Assembly (NCBI GenBank): GCA_002314055.1
Contig: DCBP01000095.1
Location: forward strand, 1-12,820
DNA: 12,820 bases
Origin: Prevotella sp. UBA1104
GTDB lineage: Bacteria; Bacteroidota; Bacteroidia; Bacteroidales; Bacteroidaceae
Reading direction: 5' to 3'
Under the pieces are notes generated by a model. The model ran no database searches and was not told the origin of the DNA. It saw nothing but the letters and a program-made list of their open reading frames with translations. The translations under genes were made by a program, and so were the position numbers. Shown here one piece after another: positions 1-5,479 of this stretch; within the stretch, counting starts at the first letter, position 1, and each line of letters opens with the position of its first letter.

Positions 1-18
1 AGCAATAAAAGGAAACTG

Positions 19-50
19 CTCCGCCCCTGGAAGGGGAGGCGGGGGAGGGG
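19..50. repeat. GC-rich palindromic intergenic repeat
   Basis: A run of C-rich then G-rich bases (gcccct, gga, aggggaggc) forms a small hairpin in an otherwise AT-rich spacer. Similar C-run/G-run palindromes occur at 1929-1955 and 2047-2059. All three lie between genes, which suggests one family of short extragenic palindromes. This grouping is my inference from composition and symmetry. Confidence 0.5.
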
Positions 51-146
51 AAGAAAAAAAGGAAAAGAAATTTTTAACCATAAAATAGATAACACAAAAC
101 AAAACTATGATGTAAATAAAAACAATACTAAATTAATAGCTGTTAG

Positions 147-184
147 CGTGGCGCATTCGTGAGAATCCGCCACGTGTTTTTTAT
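147..184 (+). terminator. Rho-independent terminator of an upstream gene
   Basis: Arms CGTGGCG (147-153) and CGCCACG (168-174) pair perfectly. Inside them a second helix, ATTC/GAAT, closes a GTGA loop after one C-C mismatch. A T-rich run follows directly (tgttttttatattttt). Orientation and T-tract fit the end of a plus-strand transcript beginning outside the window. Confidence 0.75.
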
Positions 185-269
185 ATTTTTGAGTCTTTCT
201 TGCCGATTTCCATATCAGATATTAAAGCAGGTTGCATTACAATTTTCTATGTAAAAAATGCCCCGATGC

Positions 270-300
270 TTTGTATTTCAGAAGATATTTATTAAGTTTG
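270..300 (+). promoter_or_regulatory. Bacteroidota-type promoter for DUF4160/DUF2442
   Basis: TTTG at 270-273, a 19-base spacer, then TAAGTTTG at 293-300 match the Bacteroidota primary-sigma consensus (TTTG, TAnnTTTG). Transcription should start near 304-307, giving a leader of fewer than ten bases before the ATG at 314. Confidence 0.7.
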
Positions 301-313
301 CAGAAAAAAGAGA

Positions 314-612
314 ATGCCAAAGATATTTGAATACTTCGGCTTCGTGTTTTTCTTTTACTCAAACGAACACGAGCCAATACATGTGCATGTGGTGAAGAAT
401 GACGAAGATGCTGTCTTTGACATCATATTGGAGAATGGAGTTTTGAAAAGGTTAGATAGACGAAGGGGAAGCAGAGCACCATTAAACAATAAAGATGCAC
501 AGGTTGCAGAACTTTTGTTGCCAAATATTATAAGAATATAGTTGAAAAGTGGATAAAGTTCTTTGTGCTAAAGAAAGCCGTCCGTTCTACGAAAATAACA
601 AAAAGGATATAA
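314..612 (+). pseudogene. DUF4160 family protein, frameshifted
   Basis: The start frame encodes 75 aa and stops at 541. Its N-terminus (MPKIFEYFGFVFFFYSNEHE, then PIHVHV) is the DUF4160 signature. The family's usual C-terminus appears in the next frame from about base 511: TFVAKYYKNIVEKW, then IKFFVLKK, ending at a TAA at 610-612. Restoring one A after the GAA codon at 509-511 would give a single protein of about 99 aa. The restored stop overlaps the next ATG as TAATG, as in an intact operon. The last ten residues of the open frame as it stands are therefore out-of-frame sequence. Function is unknown; DUF4160 genes often sit beside DUF2442 genes, and a toxin-antitoxin-like role has been suggested but is not shown here. 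A sequencing error at this site is the main alternative. Confidence 0.8.
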
Positions 613-869
613 TGATTATGAATTTGCAAATAATATCAGTAAAATATATCAAGCCGTTGAGCGTTGAGATTCATTTCTCTGACGGTATAGTGAAGACACT
701 TGATGTAGGTGCATTTATTAAGAGTCATCCTCATCCGCAGTATAATGCATACTTGGATGAACGTAAATTCAAGCAGTTTAAAATAGATATGGGAAATCTT
801 GTATGGGGAAAGAACTGGGACTTGGTTTTTCCTGTAACAGATTTGCATAAGGGTATTCTCTCTATGTAA
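612..869 (+). CDS. DUF2442 domain protein
   Basis: This 85-aa protein has the DUF2442 pattern: a beta-rich N-terminus with a LSVEIHFSDG strand-turn, a TLDVGAFI segment, a KFKQFKIDMGNLVWGKNWDL core, and an ending built on the motif DLxP-type turn (here DLVFPVTDLHKG). The same frame is open from a GTG at 549, but those 21 extra residues overlap the restored end of DUF4160 and do not resemble the family. I choose ATG 612, or possibly ATG 618. ATG 612 overlaps the restored DUF4160 stop, which suggests translational coupling. The molecular role is not known. The protein may partner DUF4160, in which case loss of that partner leaves it orphaned. Confidence 0.8.
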   Translation: MIMNLQIISVKYIKPLSVEIHFSDGIVKTLDVGAFIKSHPHPQYNAYLDERKFKQFKIDMGNLVWGKNWDLVFPVTDLHKGILSM

Positions 870-890
870 TGGTAATGTAGAAGGAAAATA

Positions 891-1922
891 ATGGACAACG
901 ATTTCGATATAAGACAAGAGAATATCAGTTCGGCGGAGAAGGAATTTGAAAATGCACTCCGCCCGTTGAAATTCACCGACTTCAGCGGACAGCAGAAGGT
1001 GGTGGAAAACCTGGAGGTGTTCGTAGAGGCGGCTAAATACCGCGGCGAACCGCTCGACCATACCCTGTTGCACGGACCGCCAGGACTGGGAAAGACGACA
1101 CTGAGCAATATCATTGCCAATGAACTCGGCGTGGGCTTCAAGATAACCAGCGGGCCGGTACTCGACAAGCCCGGCGACCTTGCCGGCATACTGACCTCGC
1201 TCGAACCAAACGACGTGCTCTTCATCGACGAGATACACCGTCTATCGCCAGTGGTGGAGGAATACCTCTATTCCGCTATGGAAGACTACCGCATCGATAT
1301 AATGATAGACAAGGGACCGTCGGCTCGCTCCATTCAGATAGACCTCAACCCCTTCACCCTCGTGGGTGCTACGACGCGCAGCGGACTCCTCACAGCCCCC
1401 TTGCGTGCCCGCTTCGGCATAAACCTGCATCTGGAATATTACGACCCGGAAACGCTGAAGCGCATCATAAAGCGCTCGGCAAGCATCCTCAAGGTGCCTA
1501 TCGACGATGATGCCGCCATAGAGATAGCGCGCCGTTCACGCGGTACGCCACGTATCGCCAATGCCCTGCTCCGAAGAGTGAGAGACTTCGCCCAGGTGCG
1601 CGGTTCGGGACGGATAGACACCAAGATATCCCATATCGCCCTTACGGCACTCAACATCGACCAGTATGGTCTCGACGAGATAGACAACAAGATATTGCTC
1701 ACGATCATCGACAAGTTCAAGGGCGGACCGGTGGGCATCACCACCATCGCCACTGCCATCGGCGAAGACTCCGGTACGGTGGAGGAGGTCTATGAGCCAT
1801 ATCTCATCATGGAAGGCTTCATCAAGCGTACACCGCGCGGCAGAATGGTTACCGAACTTGCCTATCAGCACTTCGGCAGAAATCCGTATTCGGGGAATAT
1901 CATGGAGCCGTCGCTGTTCTGA
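891..1922 (+). CDS. ruvB: Holliday junction branch migration helicase RuvB
   Basis: RuvB is the hexameric AAA+ motor that, with RuvA, drives branch migration of Holliday junctions in recombinational repair. The 343-aa length is normal. Visible motifs are Walker A GPPGLGKTT (residues 62-70), Walker B FIDE with D113-E114, sensor 1 GATTRSG (159-165) and the arginine finger in LRARFG (R174, the same number as in E. coli). The C-terminal winged-helix domain (GGPVGITTIATAIGEDSG, then EGFIKRTPRGR) is complete. The ATG at 891 lies 21 bases after the DUF2442 stop and no separate promoter was found, so it may share the promoter at 270-300. ruvA and ruvC are not in the window. Confidence 0.97.
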   Translation: MDNDFDIRQENISSAEKEFENALRPLKFTDFSGQQKVVENLEVFVEAAKYRGEPLDHTLLHGPPGLGKTTLSNIIANELGVGFKITSGPVLDKPGDLAGILTSLEPNDVLFIDEIHRLSPVVEEYLYSAMEDYRIDIMIDKGPSARSIQIDLNPFTLVGATTRSGLLTAPLRARFGINLHLEYYDPETLKRIIKRSASILKVPIDDDAAIEIARRSRGTPRIANALLRRVRDFAQVRGSGRIDTKISHIALTALNIDQYGLDEIDNKILLTIIDKFKGGPVGITTIATAIGEDSGTVEEVYEPYLIMEGFIKRTPRGRMVTELAYQHFGRNPYSGNIMEPSLF

Positions 1923-1928
1923 TAAAAC

Positions 1929-1955
1929 CCACCCTGGCCCTCCCTAAGGGAGGGA
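1929..1955. repeat. Short C-run/G-run palindrome after ruvB
   Basis: CCCTCCC, TAA, GGGAGGG forms a 7-bp stem with a 3-base loop just after the ruvB stop. There is no T-tract, so it is unlikely to terminate transcription alone. It resembles the palindromes at 19-50 and 2047-2059. Confidence 0.5.
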
Positions 1956-1976
1956 TGGAGATACCATATAAAATAA

Positions 1977-2013
1977 AGCAAGCGGCTTGCGAGATTATCG
2001 CAAGCCGCTTGCT
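1977..2013. terminator. Strong hairpin between converging ruvB and the small-protein operon
   Basis: A perfect 16-bp inverted repeat (1977-1992 with 1998-2013) closes a 5-base GATTA loop. Read on the minus strand it is followed by a T-rich stretch (tttattttat), so it fits best as terminator of the minus-strand unit 2409-2073. On the plus strand the following bases are AT-mixed with no T-run, so ruvB termination here would be weaker. A shared bidirectional terminator is likely. Confidence 0.8.
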
Positions 2014-2046
2014 ATAATAATTATACCATAAATCATACTTCTTTCA

Positions 2047-2059
2047 CTCCCTTGGGGAG
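2047..2059. repeat. Short palindrome CTCCCTTGGGGAG
   Basis: Five base pairs plus a wobble around a TT centre. It lies just past the end of the 35-aa minus-strand gene. It is the third C-run/G-run palindrome in the window. Confidence 0.4.
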
Positions 2060-2072
2060 GATTATGGTCGGT

Positions 2073-2180
2073 CTAAAGGTTCTCAAGCCATTTTCGTCCG
2101 CTCTTGGTGTGTTCCATCCAAAGCATAAAACAAAGTCCGCAAAAAGCAGCTCCCCCTAAAGTTATAATCATTCCTTCCAT
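2073..2180 (-). CDS. 35-aa single-pass small membrane protein
   Basis: A short minus-strand frame runs from ATG (2178-2180) to TAG (2073-2075). It encodes MEGMIITLGG, AAFCGLCFML, WMEHTKSGRK, WLENL. Residues 4-21 form one hydrophobic helix rich in small residues and Cys; the tail WMEHTKSGRKWLENL is charged and ends with Trp-Leu-Glu-Asn-Leu. The ATG is four bases after the stop of the 74-aa gene, and both lie between one promoter and one hairpin terminator, so they look like a bicistronic unit. The N-terminal glycine pair and the TKSG(R/K)xWLENL tail look conserved-type rather than random, and I believe similar short proteins occur in other Bacteroidota. Function is unknown; it may pair with its neighbour in the inner membrane. 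Confidence 0.75.
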   Translation of the reverse strand: MEGMIITLGGAAFCGLCFMLWMEHTKSGRKWLENL

Positions 2181-2184
2181 ATTC

Positions 2185-2409
2185 TTATTTTTTAATTATT
2201 ATATATCCAACTCTTGCAAAGATAAATGTTCCTGCAATTCCGACAAGCAATAGTATCCATGTTGCATAGTTTTCTCCATCACCAATCACTAATGCTATGG
2301 CATTAGTAACAACCATTGCCGCAAAGCATGTCTTTGCCAAATCATAGAAGAACTTGCCAAGTGTTTCGCGGCTCAGTTTCTCTTTTTCCTTGTCGTCTCT
2401 TGCAGTCAT
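2185..2409 (-). CDS. 74-aa small membrane protein (DUF6722-like)
   Basis: The protein starts with a charged stretch (MTARDDKEKEKLSRETLGKF), followed by FYDLAKTCFAAMVVTNAIAL as a first hydrophobic helix (about residues 24-41). A short GDGENYA loop leads to a second helix (about 49-70), ending IIIKK at the cytoplasmic side. A two-helix hairpin with both ends inside is the likely topology. The LGKFF.DLAK motif fits small Bacteroidota proteins I know as DUF6722, but the family name is from memory and less certain than the gene. It is followed four bases later by the 35-aa gene. Function is unknown. Confidence 0.75.
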   Translation of the reverse strand: MTARDDKEKEKLSRETLGKFFYDLAKTCFAAMVVTNAIALVIGDGENYATWILLLVGIAGTFIFARVGYIIIKK

Positions 2410-2437
2410 AAATTTTTGCTTTATAAAAACTACGGTG

Positions 2438-2472
2438 CAAATATAATGCTTTATTTCTTTCCTTCCAACAAA
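2438..2472 (-). promoter_or_regulatory. Probable promoter of the small membrane protein pair
   Basis: On the minus strand TATATTTG (2445-2438) matches TAnnTTTG exactly. A TTTG at 2472-2469 lies 23 bases upstream, slightly far. The start codon at 2409 would follow a leader of about 20-25 bases. Confidence 0.5.
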
Positions 2473-2497
2473 AAAGAAGCAAAAAGAGAAACAGAAG

Positions 2498-2535
2498 GAA
2501 AAACAAAAACGGTTTACGAACTATGCCGTAAACCG
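2498..2535 (-). terminator. Terminator of the tRNA gene
   Basis: Minus-strand arms CGGTTTACG (2535-2527) and CGTAAACCG (2518-2510) enclose an 8-base loop and are followed by TTTTTGTTTTT. It begins about 15 bases after the tRNA 3' end, in the position expected for a single tRNA transcript. Confidence 0.8.
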
Positions 2536-2550
2536 CTTTCTTGTTGCAAG

Positions 2551-2624
2551 TGGGCCATCTAGGGCTTGAACCTAGGACCTCCAGATTATGAGTCTGTTGC
2601 TCTAACCAACTGAGCTAAAAGCCC
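2551..2624 (-). tRNA. tRNA with CAU anticodon (elongator Met or Ile2)
   Basis: The minus strand folds as a tRNA of 74 bases. The D-arm is GCTC/GAGC with a TTGGTT loop, the anticodon loop is CTCATAA (anticodon CAT), the variable region is AGGTC, and the T-arm is CTAGG, TTCAAGC, CCTAG. The discriminator base is A and no CCA is encoded. The initiator hallmark, a mismatched first pair with GGG/CCC in the anticodon stem, is absent, so it is not tRNA-fMet. The GGGC...GCCC acceptor and the TTCAAGC loop resemble tRNA-Ile2, whose CAU is modified by TilS to read AUA, but elongator Met is equally possible from the sequence alone. Apparent T-T (acceptor pair 6) and A-G (top of the anticodon stem) mismatches are odd. 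Confidence 0.93.
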
Positions 2625-2658
2625 GATCTCAACCAATGTGTGGTCAAGTTTGCGGATG

Positions 2659-2690
2659 CAAAGGTAATGGGTTTATGGCGAATTACCAAA
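2659..2690 (-). promoter_or_regulatory. tRNA promoter
   Basis: On the minus strand TTTG (2690-2687), a 20-base spacer and TACCTTTG (2666-2659) match the Bacteroidota consensus. Transcription would begin near 2653-2655, about 30 bases before the mature tRNA 5' end at 2624. Confidence 0.7.
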
Positions 2691-2792
2691 TTTTCGGTCG
2701 AAAATCATCGTGAAATATTGCGGTTTTGTGATTTTTTTATAAAAAATGCGGGGTAGAGGCACTGCGAAACAAGGATATTTCACCATTTATAT

Positions 2793-2800
2793 TAACTTTG
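2793..2800 (+). promoter_or_regulatory. -7 box of the ATPase operon promoter
   Basis: TAACTTTG matches TAnnTTTG. No clear TTTG -33 box is visible at the expected spacing. The box decides the ATPase start: the frame is open from a TTG at 2798, which lies inside this promoter element, so translation must begin at the ATG at 2831. Confidence 0.6.
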
Positions 2801-2830
2801 CAACGTATTATAATACAAAGTAAAGACATT

Positions 2831-5479
2831 ATGACAGAAGAAACTTGCAAGACGGGAAGTCTTTGTGGATTGGATAATGACGGGGTGGAGAAGAGTCGCA
2901 AGCAACACGGCTCTAATACCCTTACTCCGCCAAAGCGCGATAGCCTATGGCGACAGTATATGGAGAAATACAAGGACCCTATAATACAGATACTCCTCGT
3001 TGCAGCAGCCGTATCGCTCGTGCTTGCCTTTATCGAGAACGATTTTGTGGAAACGATAGGTATCTTCATCGCCATTTTCCTTGCCACGACGATAGGTTTC
3101 GTCTTCGAGGTGGATGCAGCAAAGAAATTTGACGTACTGACGGCACTCGGCGAGGAACAGCCCGTGAAGGTGCGTCGCAACGGACATGTGGTGGAGATAC
3201 CGCGCAAGGACGTTGTCGTGGGCGACATCGTCCTGATAGAAACAGGCGACGAGATACCTGCTGACGGCACGCTGCTCATGGCCCGCAACCTGCAGGTGGA
3301 CGAGTCGTCGCTGACGGGTGAGCCGATAGCGGAGAAACAAGTGATAGGAGAGCTCTCGGACTTTTCCGAGAACTCTGAGAACTCCGAGAACTCTGAGAAT
3401 ACATACCCCGTTAATCAAATCCTTCGCAGCACCATGGTGATGAGCGGCAGCGCCACATACCGCGTTACAGCCGTTGGCGATAATACAGAGATAGGAAAGG
3501 TGGCGCGCAGCAGCAGTGAGACGCCAACAGTGAAGACACCCCTCGCCATGCAGCTCGACCGTCTGGCAAAGATTATCAGCAAGTTCGGTTTCGGACTCTC
3601 GGTTGCTGCTGCCGTAATCTTCCTTGTCCACGATATCCTCGTAGACCCGCTGTGGCACACCACAGACTATTTCCGGATGGCAGAAGTAGTGTTGCAGTAT
3701 TTCATGATGGCTGTAACGCTCATCGTTATGGCGGTGCCCGAGGGACTGCCGATGGCAATCACCCTTGCCCTTGCCCTCAACATGCGGCGCATGCTGAAGA
3801 GCAAAAACCTGGTGAGAAAGCTCCATGCCTGTGAGACTATGGGCGCCGTAACCGTGATATGCACCGACAAGACCGGAACCTTGACAGAAAACCGCATGGA
3901 GGTGGCAGACGTGTTGAGGCTTAACGGCAGCGAGGAGATGCTCCGTGTAGCCTTCGCCCTGAACTCTACGGCGCATCTTGATGCTGAAGGCAGCGACAGC
4001 GGTATCGGTAATCCTACGGAAATAGCTCTGTTGCTGTGGCTGAAGGCTAATAACATAGACTATCATAAGCTGCGTGGTTTGAATGAGCCGCTTTATCAGC
4101 TTCCGTTCTCCACGGAGCGCAAATACATGGCAACTGTAATAACAGCTAACGGCAAGACCTATCTCCTTGCCAAGGGTGCACCGGAGATAATAATATCGGC
4201 ATGCCAAACTTCAGAAAACCAGAAGACAGAGGCTGAACACAAACTGCAAGAGTGGCAACAGAAAGCCATGCGCACACTCGCCTTTGCATACAAAGAACTT
4301 GCCGACGAAACTTCGCCCGACGATATGGAGCGGGAGGCGCAGTCGCTTGGCAATATGACTCTACAGGCTGCCGTGGCTATCAGCGACCCAATAAGGAAGG
4401 ATGTTCCGGCAGCTGTAGCCGAATGTCAGAAAGCTGGCATAGAGGTGAAAATCGTTACTGGCGACACCTCGGCTACGGCAAAGGAGATTGCTCGGCAGAT
4501 AGGGATATGGAAAGACAATACAGACGAAAAAGATATAATGACGGGTGCTGACTTCGCCGCCCTTGCCGACGATGAGGCTCGCAAGCGGGCGGAGTCGTTG
4601 AAGGTGATGTGCCGTGCGCGCCCTGCCGACAAACAGCGACTGGTGAATCTGCTGCAGGACAGCGGACAGATTGTTGCCGTTACGGGCGACGGTACCAACG
4701 ATGCGCCTGCCCTAAATCATGCCCACGTGGGACTATCGCTCGGCTCGGGCACTAATGTGGCAAAGGAGGCGAGCGACATGACGTTGCTCGACGACTCCTT
4801 CGGCAGTATCGTGAACGCCGTGATGTGGGGAAGGTCGCTATACAAGAACATACAGCGCTTTCTCTATTTCCAGCTCACGGTGAATGTAGCCGCCTTGCTG
4901 CTCGTGCTTGCCGGTTCGGTGATAGGCACCGAGATGCCGCTTACCGTTACCCAGATTCTGTGGGTAAACCTCATAATGGATACCTTTGCAGCCATGGCGC
5001 TCGCCTCATTGCCGCCGACAAAGGAGGTGATGGACGAAAGACCGCGCAAGGCAAGCGATTTCATAATCACCAAACCGATGCTCAGGGGCATTGTTGGAAT
5101 GGGAGTGATGATGTTCATCGCCCTGTTCGTTTATCTGCTCCACTGTCTTCAGGGCGACGGCGATGTGCAGATACACGAGCTCTCGATGTTTTTCACCACC
5201 TTCGTGATGCTCCAGTTCTGGAACATGCTCAACGCCAAGGCACTCGGCAGTGGCAAGTCGGCATTCCACGGAATAAAGAACGACAGAGGGCTGCTCACCG
5301 TTATGCTAATGATACTTGGCGGACAGTGGCTGATCGTTACCTATGGTGGCAAGATGTTCCGCTGCGTGCCACTGTCGCTCGAGGAGTGGCTGGTGATAAC
5401 TGTAGCCACATCTGCTGTGCTCTGGATTGGTGAGCTGTGGAGATTATTTAGCAAAAAACAAAACAACGATGATAAGTAA
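2831..5479 (+). CDS. PMCA-type Ca2+-translocating P-type ATPase
   Basis: This 882-aa inner-membrane pump of the P2B-like class exports Ca2+ using ATP. It has a cation-ATPase N-terminal domain, helices M1-M2 near residues 48-95, and an actuator domain with TGEP (162-165). Next come M3-M4 with PEGLP (303-307), a phosphorylation site with catalytic D346 in DKTGTLT, a nucleotide-binding domain, hinge TGDGTNDAP (618-626), and M5-M10. The M4 run NLVRKLHACETMG and the M6 run WVNLIMDTF are close to those of eukaryotic plasma-membrane Ca2+ pumps, which supports Ca2+ over Mg2+ or Na+/K+. No calmodulin-binding tail is present. Between TGEP and the rest of the actuator domain sits an odd SENSENSENSEN insert (residues 179-190) made by a 9-bp repeat. 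The ATG at 2831 follows the promoter box at 2793. The stop overlaps the next gene by 11 bases. Confidence 0.93.
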   Translation: MTEETCKTGSLCGLDNDGVEKSRKQHGSNTLTPPKRDSLWRQYMEKYKDPIIQILLVAAAVSLVLAFIENDFVETIGIFIAIFLATTIGFVFEVDAAKKFDVLTALGEEQPVKVRRNGHVVEIPRKDVVVGDIVLIETGDEIPADGTLLMARNLQVDESSLTGEPIAEKQVIGELSDFSENSENSENSENTYPVNQILRSTMVMSGSATYRVTAVGDNTEIGKVARSSSETPTVKTPLAMQLDRLAKIISKFGFGLSVAAAVIFLVHDILVDPLWHTTDYFRMAEVVLQYFMMAVTLIVMAVPEGLPMAITLALALNMRRMLKSKNLVRKLHACETMGAVTVICTDKTGTLTENRMEVADVLRLNGSEEMLRVAFALNSTAHLDAEGSDSGIGNPTEIALLLWLKANNIDYHKLRGLNEPLYQLPFSTERKYMATVITANGKTYLLAKGAPEIIISACQTSENQKTEAEHKLQEWQQKAMRTLAFAYKELADETSPDDMEREAQSLGNMTLQAAVAISDPIRKDVPAAVAECQKAGIEVKIVTGDTSATAKEIARQIGIWKDNTDEKDIMTGADFAALADDEARKRAESLKVMCRARPADKQRLVNLLQDSGQIVAVTGDGTNDAPALNHAHVGLSLGSGTNVAKEASDMTLLDDSFGSIVNAVMWGRSLYKNIQRFLYFQLTVNVAALLLVLAGSVIGTEMPLTVTQILWVNLIMDTFAAMALASLPPTKEVMDERPRKASDFIITKPMLRGIVGMGVMMFIALFVYLLHCLQGDGDVQIHELSMFFTTFVMLQFWNMLNAKALGSGKSAFHGIKNDRGLLTVMLMILGGQWLIVTYGGKMFRCVPLSLEEWLVITVATSAVLWIGELWRLFSKKQNNDDK
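3365..3400 (+). repeat. Four 9-bp tandem repeats inside the ATPase gene
   Basis: Units TCCGAGAAC, TCTGAGAAC, TCCGAGAAC, TCTGAGAAT encode (SEN)x4 in the actuator domain. On the other strand the array reads as GAGTTCTCR units, close to the GAGTTCTGR units at 6093-6182. The third-position alternation C/T gives synonymous Ser codons. Confidence 0.9.

Larger units (their letters stand above)
1..313. other. Gene-free left edge of window
   Basis: No convincing coding frame is visible here. The stretch is AT-rich apart from a GC-rich palindromic block at 19-50. It also holds a hairpin with a T-tract at 147-184, which would terminate a plus-strand transcript entering from outside the window, and a canonical Bacteroidota promoter at 270-300 for the next gene. 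Bases 51-140 are mostly A-rich and show nothing recognisable. Confidence 0.7.

Noticed and set aside
505..520. Programmed ribosomal frameshift in DUF4160
   Set aside because: No slippery heptamer or downstream pseudoknot-like structure is visible at the switch point. A one-base deletion explains the sequence more simply.
549..611. GTG start for DUF2442
   Set aside because: It would overlap the restored DUF4160 tail with non-family sequence; the ATG at 612 overlaps the restored stop exactly as in a coupled pair.
2945..4207. Long minus-strand open frame opposite the ATPase gene
   Set aside because: The plus-strand frame carries all P-type ATPase motifs. The minus-strand peptide is Cys/His/Tyr-rich with no recognisable domain, a composition typical of antisense frames in GC-rich genes.
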